A stretch of 64,000 nucleotides of DNA from Chloroflexota bacterium (GTDB taxonomy: Bacteria > Chloroflexota > Anaerolineae > Anaerolineales > Anaerolineaceae), in contig JAJXZS010000005.1 of NCBI GenBank assembly GCA_021779955.1, positions 1-64,000 on the forward strand. The letters run 5' to 3'. Under the pieces are notes generated by a model that saw only the letters and a program-made list of their open reading frames with translations, did not search any database and was not told the origin of the DNA. Shown one piece after another: positions 16,793-24,923 of the stretch (the first letter of the stretch is position 1; each line of letters starts with the position of its first letter). Made by a program: the position numbers and the translations under genes.

Positions 16793-18530
16793 CGCTTCCT
16801 CCGTCCACCAGGTTGGTGACCTCGTCCGCGATCGCCCGCAGCGTCACCGACGTGGGTGAGATTGGCCAGCCGCGGTAGCGCAAGCCCTGGGCCAGCCGGA
16901 CCGAAGTCGGTTGCTCCAGTCCTGCTCCGAGCAGCATTTGGCGGTCGGTGAAGGCTTCATAGACCGGCTGTGTCACCAGGCTTTCACCCTTCGAAAGGAC
17001 GGTCAGGTTTTGCACCATCTCGGCGATATCGTCCATGTTGTGCGAAGAGAAGAGAATCTGCACTCCCTCGCCCTGGAGCTGCTGCAAATTCCCAAGCAGA
17101 TTGCGGCGTGAGCGCGGGTCGAGTCCTGCGGTAGGTTCGTCAAGCACGAGAATCGAGGGGCGGATCGCCAGTGTTGAAGCGAGCGCCACTTTGCGCATTT
17201 CTCCCCCGCTCAACGTGCTTGTGATGCGATCTTTGAAACCTTCGAAATCCAGCCCCACCAGTTCCATCGCCCATCTCACGCGTTCGCGTAGGCCTTCAGC
17301 CCCATACATCATCCGGGGGCCGTAAGCGATCTCGTCGCCCACGTATTGCTCGAAGAAATACAGCTCGGGATTCTGGAATACCAGCCCGGCGTAGCGCCGC
17401 AGCCCTTTGACGTCCAGGTCCGCGCTCGTGAGATCGAACTGTCCAACCCGCATATGGCCGTGCTGCGGGCGGTAGAGGCCGTTGAGATGCTGCAGCAAGG
17501 TTGATTTGCCCGATCCAGTCGCGCCGACTAATCCATGCGGTATATTCTTTTTGACATCCAGAGAGACATTCACCAGGGCAGTCTGCGCCAGGGGTGTGCC
17601 CTCCATGTACACATGGCTCAGATCGCGAATCTCGATCTCGTTCGGCAGGTTGTCTGTACCCGCAGTGGCTGGTCGTGCCGGGGCTTTCAGCGTGCCTTCG
17701 TAAACCGGGATGGATTCAAGGAGCTGGTTGAAATCAGCCGTCGGGCTCTTGATGCCCGGGAACAGGAAAGGGAAGCGGTAATAGAAACGCGTGGCTGCGG
17801 GCTGCTCAAGTCCGCTCCGGGTGATCAGCTCTGCATCTGAGAACAAGGCCTGGGGCGATCCGTCAAAGGTGAGCTTCCCTCCGTCAAGCAGAAGCGCCCT
17901 GCGGCCCAGAATTACCTCTTCCATGAAATGGGTGATGAAAATGACGGTGATACCCATGCGGTTGAGATCCGCCATGCGGTTGAGCACATCCCGCCTTCCC
18001 GCAGGGTCGAGCATGGCCGTCGTTTCGTCGAAGATGATGCACTGCGGCTGCATGGCCAATACACCCGCAAGTGCAACCCGCTGCATTTGCCCTGCAGAAA
18101 GCAGATGGGGTTCGCGCCTTTTTTGCTCGCTCATGTTGACGAGTTCGAGCGCCTGGTCCACTTCTTCGCGAATGACCTTGGGCAGGCGGCACAGATTTTC
18201 GGGCCCGAACGCCACGTCCTCTTCGACGACGGTTGCGACGATCTGATCTTCAGGATGCTGAAAGACCATGCCAACATTGGCGCGGATTTGTGGGTGAGAC
18301 GCGATATCGCGTGTATCCATCCCCCTGACGAGCACCTTGCCGCTCGTGGGTTGGAGAAGCGCATTTAGATGTCTTGCCAGTGTGGTTTTGCCCGAGCCGT
18401 TCGCCCCCACCAGGGCAATAAACTCGCCCTCATCGATCTTGAAATGGATATCGTTCAACGCCGGCGCGAGGGCTTCTCCGCTGCCGGGATGCCTGTATAC
18501 GAGATGATCCACCTGGATCAAAGGATTCAA
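16785..18530 (-). CDS. ecfA: ECF transporter ATPase, fused A-A' (two ABC domains in one chain)
   Basis: A 581-residue protein with two complete ABC ATPase modules: Walker A GANGSGKTT near residue 41 with LSAGQMQRVALAG and IIFDETTAML, and a second GATGSGKST near 340 with LSGGEMRKVALAS and LVLDEPTAGLD. The first module's signature is LSAGQ rather than LSGGQ, and the first Walker B ends DETTA. Most ECF systems use two separate subunits; a natural fusion is a known variant. It energises uptake by the T and S components. A TATAAT-like -10 is visible on the minus strand at 18582-18577. Confidence 0.93.
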   Translation of the reverse strand: MNPLIQVDHLVYRHPGSGEALAPALNDIHFKIDEGEFIALVGANGSGKTTLARHLNALLQPTSGKVLVRGMDTRDIASHPQIRANVGMVFQHPEDQIVATVVEEDVAFGPENLCRLPKVIREEVDQALELVNMSEQKRREPHLLSAGQMQRVALAGVLAMQPQCIIFDETTAMLDPAGRRDVLNRMADLNRMGITVIFITHFMEEVILGRRALLLDGGKLTFDGSPQALFSDAELITRSGLEQPAATRFYYRFPFLFPGIKSPTADFNQLLESIPVYEGTLKAPARPATAGTDNLPNEIEIRDLSHVYMEGTPLAQTALVNVSLDVKKNIPHGLVGATGSGKSTLLQHLNGLYRPQHGHMRVGQFDLTSADLDVKGLRRYAGLVFQNPELYFFEQYVGDEIAYGPRMMYGAEGLRERVRWAMELVGLDFEGFKDRITSTLSGGEMRKVALASTLAIRPSILVLDEPTAGLDPRSRRNLLGNLQQLQGEGVQILFSSHNMDDIAEMVQNLTVLSKGESLVTQPVYEAFTDRQMLLGAGLEQPTSVRLAQGLRYRGWPISPTSVTLRAIADEVTNLVDGGSDE

Positions 18531-18698
18531 TGCTGATTCCTGTTCTACGGCTTTTTGCTATTCAGATACGCTTCGAATTATAACGGCGTTTGATCGTCAC
18601 GGCTGAAGAGGTTGATGCTTCTTCATCGATCCAACCTTCGATGCCAAAACGCATTCCCTTGCGGGCTGGGAGAGTTTTCCTCCTGGCTTGTTTTATTC

Positions 18699-18727
18699 TT
18701 GACTTTAGCGGTTATTCGTTCTATACT
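18699..18727 (+). promoter_or_regulatory. Promoter of the thiamine operon
   Basis: TTGACT (18699-18704), a 17-bp spacer and TATACT (18722-18727). Transcription would begin about at 18734, just before the TPP aptamer. Confidence 0.75.
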
Positions 18728-18740
18728 CCAATCAAAGAAT

Positions 18741-18838
18741 AGCACTGGGGAGCCTGGTTCGACAGGCTGAGAGGAGAACTTGAGGTTCTCGACCCGCATA
18801 ACCTGATCCGGATAATGCCGGCGGAGGGAGCATCGCAG
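18741..18838 (+). promoter_or_regulatory. TPP (THI-box) riboswitch aptamer
   Basis: The conserved blocks appear in order: GGGGAGCC near 18746, GGCTGAGAGGAGAA (the CUGAGA loop) near 18766, GACCCGCATAACCTGATC near 18790, and GGATAATGCCGGCGGAGGGA ending near 18829. It binds thiamine pyrophosphate. It is followed directly by a terminator hairpin and then by thiN, so it should turn the operon off when TPP is plentiful. Confidence 0.96.
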
Positions 18839-18850
18839 TTCAAACCACCA

Positions 18851-18874
18851 AACCCTCCCAGGCGGAGGGTTTTT
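18851..18874 (+). terminator. Riboswitch-controlled terminator overlapping the thiN ribosome site
   Basis: Stem AACCCTCC (18851-18858) with GGAGGGTT (18864-18871), five-base loop, and a run of T at 18870-18874. The 3' arm GGAGGG is also the only Shine-Dalgarno sequence for thiN (ATG 18877). GGCGGAGGG here (18861-18869) duplicates 18820-18828 in the aptamer, so the CCCTCC arm has two alternative partners. Confidence 0.85.
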
Positions 18875-18876
18875 AT

Positions 18877-19539
18877 ATGCCAGAACAAAGCGTTGCGATT
18901 TTTGCCAACGGTGAAATGCCTGCTTACGATTGGGCCAGGGGATGGTTTTCGCCCGATGACACGATCGTTGCAGTCGACGGCGGGCTGAATCATTGCCTCG
19001 CCCTTGGCATTACTCCCTACCTGCTCCTGGGTGATCTGGATTCCATCACATCTGCTCAGGCGGGCGATATGGCTGCCCGCGGTGTGCGCATCGAAAAGTA
19101 CCCGGCCGAGAAAGACGAGACCGACCTCGAACTTGCGCTTCTCTGGGCTGCGCGCAGGGACTTTAGTCGCATTCTCGTGTTTGCGGCTCTCGGCGGGCGT
19201 ATCGACCAGACCATCGCCAATCTCTCGCTGCTCCTCCTCCCGCAACTGGCAAATATCGACGTCCGCGTCTTGGACCAAACCAATGAGATTTTCCTGATCA
19301 CCCGCGAAACCACCATTACAGGCCATCCCGGCGATATCGTCTCACTGCTGCCCTGGGGCGGGTCTGCCCTCGGCGTCACCACTCGAAACCTGCAATATCC
19401 GCTTCATGAAGCCATTCTCACTCCCGACCGCTCGCGCGGGGTCAGCAATGTCATGCTGGGCGAGTCCGCTTCGGTCAGCCTGGAAGAGGGATCGCTTTTG
19501 TGCATTCATTCTCATCCCTGGCGCTTCGCGCCTGAATAA
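18877..19539 (+). CDS. thiN: Thiamine pyrophosphokinase
   Basis: A 220-residue enzyme that converts thiamine to TPP by transferring pyrophosphate from ATP. Diagnostic blocks are VAVDGGLNHCLALGI (about 32-46), LLLGDLDSI (50-58), YPAEKDETDLELAL (75-88) and LGGRIDQTIANL. It is the first gene under the TPP riboswitch. Its start lies three bases after the terminator's T run, so both transcription and ribosome access may be under TPP control. The uptake genes follow, which makes this a salvage rather than a synthesis operon. No frameshift is seen. Confidence 0.95.
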   Translation: MPEQSVAIFANGEMPAYDWARGWFSPDDTIVAVDGGLNHCLALGITPYLLLGDLDSITSAQAGDMAARGVRIEKYPAEKDETDLELALLWAARRDFSRILVFAALGGRIDQTIANLSLLLLPQLANIDVRVLDQTNEIFLITRETTITGHPGDIVSLLPWGGSALGVTTRNLQYPLHEAILTPDRSRGVSNVMLGESASVSLEEGSLLCIHSHPWRFAPE

Positions 19540-19553
19540 GAAAGAGGAACAAG

Positions 19554-20630
19554 ATGAAATCGAAATGGCTTTTAATTCTGTTGACCGGCATCATGTTCGC
19601 CGCTTTGGCGGCTGCATGCGCACAAAAGCCGGCCGGTCCAACCACGCTCACCGTGATCACGCACGATTCGTTTTCGGCCAGCCCCGATGTGATTACCGCC
19701 TTCGAGACCGCCAATAATGCAAAACTGGTTTTTCTCAAGAGCGGCGACGCAGGGACAGCCCTCAACCGTGTGATCCTCTCGAAGAACAATCCTGAGGGCG
19801 ATGTTTTCTACGGGGTGGATAACACATTCCTCTCTCGCGCGATCTCTGAAGGCATCTACGAGCCCTATCTCTCGCCCGAGGCGGCGAATATCGATTCGCA
19901 GTTCATGCTTGCTCCAAACAACGATGCCATGCCCGTTGATTATGGCGATGTCTGCATCAACTACGACAAAGCCTACTTTGCCCAGCACAACCTGGCAGTT
20001 CCCACGTCTCTCGAAGACCTCACCAGGCCGGAATATGGACCTCAGAACGGCAGCAAGGACGGTTTGCTGGTGATGGAGAATCCTGCCACCTCTTCGCCCG
20101 GTTTGGCTTTCCTGATGGCGACCATTGCTCACTTCGGCCAGGACAATTACCTCGCTTATTGGAAGCAGCTCAAGCAGAACGGGCTGGTCGTTGTGGCCGA
20201 TTGGGAAACGGCATATTACACCAATTTCAGCGGCTCATCGGGCAAGGGACCTCAACCCATGGTCGTCTCTTATGCCTCCTCGCCCGCTGCCGAGGTTGTT
20301 TACGCTTCCACACCCCTGACGGAGTCTCCCACGGCTTCCATCACGGCTCCGGGCACGTGCTTTCGCCAGATCGAGTTCGTCGGCATTCTCAAGGGCACCA
20401 AAAACCTGGCTCTAGCTCAAAAATTCGTCGATTATATGCTGAGCGTCAAGTTCCAGGAAGATATGCCCCTGCAAATGTTCGTTTACCCTGTCAATCGCAA
20501 TGCTGCGCTGCCAGACGCCTTTGTCAAATACGCCCAGGTTGCCCAGGATCCGGCCACGCTCGACCCGGCTCTCATCGCACAGAATCGCGACAAGTGGATT
20601 GCTGACTGGACAAGCACGGTGCTTCAATAG
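19554..20630 (+). CDS. thiB: Thiamine ABC transporter substrate-binding lipoprotein
   Basis: A 358-residue protein with a signal peptide and lipobox (ALAAAC, Cys at 22). The mature part matches the ThiB family: LTVITHDSFSASPDVI, FLKSGDAGTALNRVILSKNNPEGDVFYGVDNTFLSRA, VDYGDVCINYDK and SYASSPAAEVVY. It captures thiamine (or TPP) outside the membrane and delivers it to ThiP. A good AAGAGGAACAAG site precedes the ATG. It is the second gene in the riboswitch operon, 14 bases after thiN. Confidence 0.93.
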   Translation: MKSKWLLILLTGIMFAALAAACAQKPAGPTTLTVITHDSFSASPDVITAFETANNAKLVFLKSGDAGTALNRVILSKNNPEGDVFYGVDNTFLSRAISEGIYEPYLSPEAANIDSQFMLAPNNDAMPVDYGDVCINYDKAYFAQHNLAVPTSLEDLTRPEYGPQNGSKDGLLVMENPATSSPGLAFLMATIAHFGQDNYLAYWKQLKQNGLVVVADWETAYYTNFSGSSGKGPQPMVVSYASSPAAEVVYASTPLTESPTASITAPGTCFRQIEFVGILKGTKNLALAQKFVDYMLSVKFQEDMPLQMFVYPVNRNAALPDAFVKYAQVAQDPATLDPALIAQNRDKWIADWTSTVLQ

Positions 20631-20639
20631 GGGGTCCGG

Positions 20640-22322
20640 TTGACGCGTAGACCAAGCCGCTGGCTGAACAATCTGCTTTGGGTTGTTCCTTTGATCTTCT
20701 TGGGGACTCTCTTTTTCTATCCCCTTGTCACCATTCTACGCCTTGCGTTTTCTGAAACCTTTGCCCGGGTCGAGCCCATCCAGGCAAGCACCATTCTGCA
20801 TCCACTCTGGTTCACCATCTGGCAGGCTGTCCTCTCCGCTGCATTAACTCTCCTGGCGGGTTTGCCGGCGGCTTACGTATTCGCCAAATTCAACTTCCCG
20901 GGTAAGCAGCTTCTCAAGGTTTTAACCACGCTGCCTTTCATTCTGCCCACTGTGGTTGCGGCGGCAGGCATCAATGCGCTGCTTGGACCGCGGGGATGGC
21001 TGAACATGGGTCTGGAACAGCTCCTCAACGTGACGTCTCCGCCTGTGCAGATTACCAACACCCTGGCAGCCATCCTGATTGCCCACGTCTTCTACAACAT
21101 CCCCATCGTGATCCGTGTCGTGGGGAGCGCCTGGGCGCAACTCGATCCCAAGATGGAACAGGCAGCCAGGGTGCTCGGGGCTTCGCGCACCCAAGTCACG
21201 ACAAGAGTTACCCTTCCCCTGCTGCGACCTTCCATCATCGCAGCCGCGTTGCTCGTCTTCCTGTTCGATTTCACCAGTTTTGGCGTCATTCTTATCCTTG
21301 GCGGTCCGCAGTTCCAGACCCTTGAAGTTGCCATCTATACCCAGGCGCTTTCTTTCTTCAACCTGCCGGTGGCAGGCTTGCTTTCGCTCGTCCAGATCAT
21401 GTGCACACTGGTGGTCACCTGGGTGTATTCGCGGCTTGCCAGGGGGATGAACATCCCTCTGCTGCCGTGCCTGAAAGGGGAGGGGATGCGGGCTCCGCGC
21501 CTGCCCGTCGAAAAGGTCATCGTGGCCTTGATGATCGTCTTCCTGATCTTGCTGCAGGTTTTCCCGCTCGCTGCACTCGTCTCCAGTTCGGTCACCCGCT
21601 TCGAAGCGAATCGGGGTGAGCGCGGACCCATCCAGACCGGTTTCACCCTCGATTACTACCGCGCCCTCTTTACCAATATCAGCAACTCCATTTTCTACGT
21701 TTCGCCTGCCAGGGCAGCCCTGAATTCGTTGATCTATGCTATCGTGACCGTGTTGATTTCGGTCACTTTTGGCCTCATGGCTGCCTACGCGCTGACCCGC
21801 GCCAGGCATGGACGCTGGCTGATGGACCTCGCCATCATGCTCCCGCTGGGCACCTCGGCGGTGACGCTCGGCCTTGGATTCATCGTCGCATTCAATGGTC
21901 CGCCCCTTGATATCTTGACCTTCCCCCTGCTGATTCCGTTTGCGCATAGCCTTGTGGCTCTGCCCTTTGTGGTGCGCACAGTCCAACCTGCGCTTGCTTC
22001 GATCCCTGCCAGCTACCGGCAAGCAGCCTCGGTACTTGGCGCCACTCCCTGGCAGGTTTGGACCAGGGTCGAAGCGCCCATCATCAGCCGGGCTGCCCTG
22101 GTTGGTGCGATATTCTCTTTCACCATCTCGCTTGGCGAGTTCGGTGCGACCAGTTTCCTGGCGCGTTCCGATATGATCACCCTGCCGATTGCCATCTACC
22201 GCTACCTCTCGCAGCCCGGCGCGCTGAACTTCGGGCAGGCCATGGCGATGTCGACCGTGCTGCTCCTGGTTTGTGGCTCGGCGATCTTCGCGCTCGAAAA
22301 GATCCAGGGAACGTCAGCCTGA
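20640..22322 (+). CDS. thiP: Thiamine ABC transporter permease (two fused permease halves)
   Basis: A 560-residue membrane protein of about twelve helices, built from two homologous halves as in ThiP and the iron permease FbpB. Each half has an EAA-type loop: EQAARVLGASRTQVTTRVTLP in the first and RQAASVLGATPWQVWTRVEAP in the second. The likely start is TTG 20640, with AGGGGG just upstream and only nine bases after thiB. It forms the channel with ThiQ. The fusion, the neighbours and the riboswitch together support thiamine as substrate. Confidence 0.93.
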   Translation: MTRRPSRWLNNLLWVVPLIFLGTLFFYPLVTILRLAFSETFARVEPIQASTILHPLWFTIWQAVLSAALTLLAGLPAAYVFAKFNFPGKQLLKVLTTLPFILPTVVAAAGINALLGPRGWLNMGLEQLLNVTSPPVQITNTLAAILIAHVFYNIPIVIRVVGSAWAQLDPKMEQAARVLGASRTQVTTRVTLPLLRPSIIAAALLVFLFDFTSFGVILILGGPQFQTLEVAIYTQALSFFNLPVAGLLSLVQIMCTLVVTWVYSRLARGMNIPLLPCLKGEGMRAPRLPVEKVIVALMIVFLILLQVFPLAALVSSSVTRFEANRGERGPIQTGFTLDYYRALFTNISNSIFYVSPARAALNSLIYAIVTVLISVTFGLMAAYALTRARHGRWLMDLAIMLPLGTSAVTLGLGFIVAFNGPPLDILTFPLLIPFAHSLVALPFVVRTVQPALASIPASYRQAASVLGATPWQVWTRVEAPIISRAALVGAIFSFTISLGEFGATSFLARSDMITLPIAIYRYLSQPGALNFGQAMAMSTVLLLVCGSAIFALEKIQGTSA

Positions 22323-22331
22323 CAATGCAGA

Positions 22332-23396
22332 ATGGAGTTTGAATTGGATACTCTGACCGTCGATCATGTCGCCAAGAACTACGAAAGTCAGCCCCTGCTC
22401 ATCGATCTCTCGCTGGAGGTCCATTCAGGTGAGCTGGTCTGCCTGCTTGGACGGTCTGGCAGCGGCAAAAGCACCCTCCTCAGGATCATCGCCGGTATCG
22501 AACCTGCAGACAGCGGACGTGTCCTCTGGAATGGCGAAGACCTGACCTCGGTGCCAACCCACCGGCGCGGTTTTGGCTTGATGTTCCAGGACTTTGCCCT
22601 CTTTCCGCATCTCGATGTGCGCCAGAACGTTGCCTTTGGATTGGCGCTTCAAAGGCTGCCCGAAAGCGAGATCGCCAGCCGCGTCGATTCTGCTCTCGAA
22701 AGCGTCAACATGCGCGGTTTCGCCAGGCGAAGAGTGACTGACCTTTCTGGCGGCGAACAGCAGCGTGTGGCTTTGGCGCGTTCGCTGGCGCCCCGCCCCA
22801 GGCTGCTGATGCTCGATGAACCCCTCGGCGCGCTGGACAGGGCGCTCCGCGGTCAACTGCAGGAGGAACTCCGCGAGCAGCTTCACCGCACCGGCATTCC
22901 GGCCATCTACGTCACGCACGACCAGGACGAAGCCCTTGCGCTTGCCGATCGGATAGCCCTGCTGCATAGCGGGCGAATCGAGCAATCAGGCGCGCCAGGC
23001 GAAGTCTACGCCAGGCCCGCCAGCCAATGGGTGGCGGAGTTCCTGGGAATGTCCAACCTGCTGCCGGGAGAAGTGATTGGCACCGCTCCTCTGACCGTCC
23101 GTACAGGATACGGCATCTTCAAGCCCGAAACGGCGCCTGAGCCGCGCGCCGGCGAAAGGGGGCGGCTGCTGCTCAAACCATACGGAGCCGATCTCATTCC
23201 TGCAGCGCAAGATGCCGACACGCTTTCTGGGAAGGTCATCTCGAGTACGTTTCAAATCGATCATTACCTGGTGAAGCTTGAACTCGCTCCCGGCCTGGTC
23301 TTTGACTTCACCATGCGAGAACAGGCGAAGGAAGGGGAGACCATCCACCTGAAACTCAGTCCCGAGTCGCAGATTTGGTTCAAGGAGGCTCAATGA
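22332..23396 (+). CDS. thiQ: Thiamine ABC transporter ATPase
   Basis: A 354-residue ABC ATPase. Walker A is LLGRSGSGKST (38-48), the signature is LSGGEQQRVALARSLA, Walker B is LLMLDEPLGALD, and the switch His is in YVTHDQDEALALADRI. After about residue 235 there is a C-terminal TOBE-like domain, as in CysA/PotA-type ATPases. Classical ThiQ proteins are about 215-235 residues and lack that extension, so this is a longer variant. It overlaps the DUF402 gene by ATGA. Confidence 0.9.
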   Translation: MEFELDTLTVDHVAKNYESQPLLIDLSLEVHSGELVCLLGRSGSGKSTLLRIIAGIEPADSGRVLWNGEDLTSVPTHRRGFGLMFQDFALFPHLDVRQNVAFGLALQRLPESEIASRVDSALESVNMRGFARRRVTDLSGGEQQRVALARSLAPRPRLLMLDEPLGALDRALRGQLQEELREQLHRTGIPAIYVTHDQDEALALADRIALLHSGRIEQSGAPGEVYARPASQWVAEFLGMSNLLPGEVIGTAPLTVRTGYGIFKPETAPEPRAGERGRLLLKPYGADLIPAAQDADTLSGKVISSTFQIDHYLVKLELAPGLVFDFTMREQAKEGETIHLKLSPESQIWFKEAQ

Positions 23397-23857
23397 CCAG
23401 CGCTGTGACAGTGATCAAGCAGAATCTCGCAGGCGAGGAAACCTGGCGCTACACAGGCACCTTGCTGCGAAGTGATGCGCATTCGATCCTCATCGAAGCA
23501 TATTTCAACCGCCCCGATCTGCCTTTTCACGGCATCGTGTTCGCCCAGGGCGATCGATTCATCGAGCAATACTTCGATGACCGCTGGTACAACATCTACG
23601 AAATCCATGACCGGCTGAACGGTAAGCTCAAGGCCTGGTACTGCAACATCACCCGTCCTGCCGAGATCTCTTACGATCGCATTGCCTACGTGGATCTTGC
23701 GCTCGATCTGCTCGTCCTGCCAGATGGCGCTCAGCTCGACCTCGACGCCGACGAATTTGAAGCTCTCGACCTGGACATCGATGAGCACAAGCAGGCGCTC
23801 CGCGCGCTTGCTGAACTGCGAACGCTCTTCAAACATCCACGTCCATTCGAGATTTGA
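23393..23857 (+). CDS. DUF402 family protein, possible (di/tri)phosphatase
   Basis: A 154-residue protein matching the DUF402 (FomD/Ntdp-like) barrel: FNRPDLPFHGIVFAQGDRFIEQYF, RWYNIYEIHD, KAWYCNITRPAEIS and a metal-binding acidic patch YVDLALDLLVLPDGAQLDLDADEFE. Characterised relatives hydrolyse nucleoside di- and triphosphates or other phosphoesters. It starts inside the thiQ stop (ATGA), so it belongs to the TPP-controlled operon. A role on thiamine phosphates is an attractive inference but not shown by the sequence. The start is ATG 23393 rather than an earlier frame reading through thiQ. Confidence 0.85.
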   Translation: MTSAVTVIKQNLAGEETWRYTGTLLRSDAHSILIEAYFNRPDLPFHGIVFAQGDRFIEQYFDDRWYNIYEIHDRLNGKLKAWYCNITRPAEISYDRIAYVDLALDLLVLPDGAQLDLDADEFEALDLDIDEHKQALRALAELRTLFKHPRPFEI

Positions 23858-23920
23858 CAAGGATCGCGACTGTGTGCTCGCCATGATTCCCGCCCCCAAG
23901 CCCGGGAGCGGCCTTTCCCC

Positions 23921-24133
23921 CGCCGGGTGATTCCAGAAGCACAGGTCGTCACTTCGTGAGTAGTCCAATTACACGCAATAAACCCTCCCTTCAGGGAGGG
24001 TTGGGTAGGTCGTAATAGCCCTGATGATGTCTTTCTCTCGCCGGGTGATTCCAGAAGCACAGGTCGTAACTTCGTGAATATTCCAAATCCCACACAAAAA
24101 GCCCTCCCTTCAGGGAGGGTTGGGTAGGTCGTG
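23921..24133. repeat. Two tandem ~94-bp repeats ending in an 18-bp hairpin
   Basis: Copy A is about 23921-24014 and copy B about 24039-24133. Both begin CGCCGGGTGATTCCAGAAGC and end with the palindrome CCCTCCCTTCAGGGAGGG (23983-24000 and 24102-24119) followed by TTGGGTAGGTCGT. They lie just after the thiamine operon and may act as its terminator. The same hairpin recurs at 38551-38568 and 59165-59182. Confidence 0.85.
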
Positions 24134-24138
24134 ACTTT

Positions 24139-24324
24139 TTATCTTCCCAGAATCAAGCTTCTGATTTCTCCCCCGAACAACCCGAACACTGCCAGCAGCA
24201 CAATCGACATAACGCAAAATCCCAAAACCATCAGCCCTGCCACCAGCCATAGTTGACGTTTTCTGCGCGCCACCTCTTCAGGCGGAAGCTGCGGCTTCTC
24301 ATCCGGCTCGTGCGGCTGATCCAT
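24139..24324 (-). CDS. Small single-span membrane protein
   Basis: A 61-residue protein. A charged Pro-rich N-terminus (HEPDEKPQLPPEEVARRKRQ) is followed by one hydrophobic helix at about 26-50 and a short tail. Its start codon ATG 24324 shares a base with the stop of the DUF4126 gene (TGATG-type junction), which supports translation coupling and a real gene. It resembles no family I can name. Confidence 0.6.
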   Translation of the reverse strand: MDQPHEPDEKPQLPPEEVARRKRQLWLVAGLMVLGFCVMSIVLLAVFGLFGGEIRSLILGR

Positions 24325-24905
24325 CAGCGCCTCTCGATGTCTGGCGTCTCGGGGCGCTTTTTGAAGATCAGCTTGGTCACGACGATGGTGGTGACGAGCA
24401 CGATCGCGCAGGCGATAATCACCGGCACGACGATGGACAGGAACGAGACCACCGTTGAGGTAGCGTCTTCCGCCATGCTTACCGGGATGTTGCCCACGCC
24501 GCCTGTCGTTGCGGTGACAGCCGGGCGGACCACGAGCGATTTGATGGCATGCACGCCGCCGGCCACCAGCAGGCCCGCGATCAGCGCGAGCACCGGGTCG
24601 ACATGGGCGATGGTCGAGCTTTCCGCGGCAAATACGATTGCGCCCGCGGCAGGTCGCACAAAGGTCTGGATGATGTCGTTGACATGGTTGACCGCCGGGA
24701 CCTTATCTGCGAAGAACTCGACGATGGAAAGCAGGATCAACACCCCGATCACCCACCACGAAGTCAGCGTATCCCATGGACTGGTTAGGCTAATCAAATT
24801 GGTGAATTTAGCCAGCAGCGCAACCGTCAGCAATGGGATGTAGGCGTTCAAACCCGCGCTGGCGGAAAGTCCAAAAGCCGAAAAGATGTTGAATATAGCT
24901 TCCAT
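24324..24905 (-). CDS. DUF4126 family membrane protein
   Basis: A 193-residue polytopic protein with the DUF4126 pattern: ASAGLNAYIPLLTVALLAKF near the N-terminus, VEFFADKVPAVNHVNDIIQTFVRPAAGAIV in the middle, and a Gly/Ala-rich repeat AGLLVAGGVHAIKS. It has about five hydrophobic helices and a basic tail. The family is widespread, often next to redox or lipid genes, and has no proven function. It is upstream of, and coupled to, the small membrane protein at 24139. Confidence 0.85.
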   Translation of the reverse strand: MEAIFNIFSAFGLSASAGLNAYIPLLTVALLAKFTNLISLTSPWDTLTSWWVIGVLILLSIVEFFADKVPAVNHVNDIIQTFVRPAAGAIVFAAESSTIAHVDPVLALIAGLLVAGGVHAIKSLVVRPAVTATTGGVGNIPVSMAEDATSTVVSFLSIVVPVIIACAIVLVTTIVVTKLIFKKRPETPDIERR

Positions 24906-24923
24906 TTCACTTCCTCGAATCCA

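Noticed and set aside
18531-18600. A riboswitch controlling the ECF T-A genes
   Set aside because: Only a TATAAT-type -10 was seen on the minus strand; no aptamer blocks are present.
20922-22022. 366-codon frame antisense to thiP
   Set aside because: It is composed of charged low-complexity residues and is the mirror of a well-supported gene.
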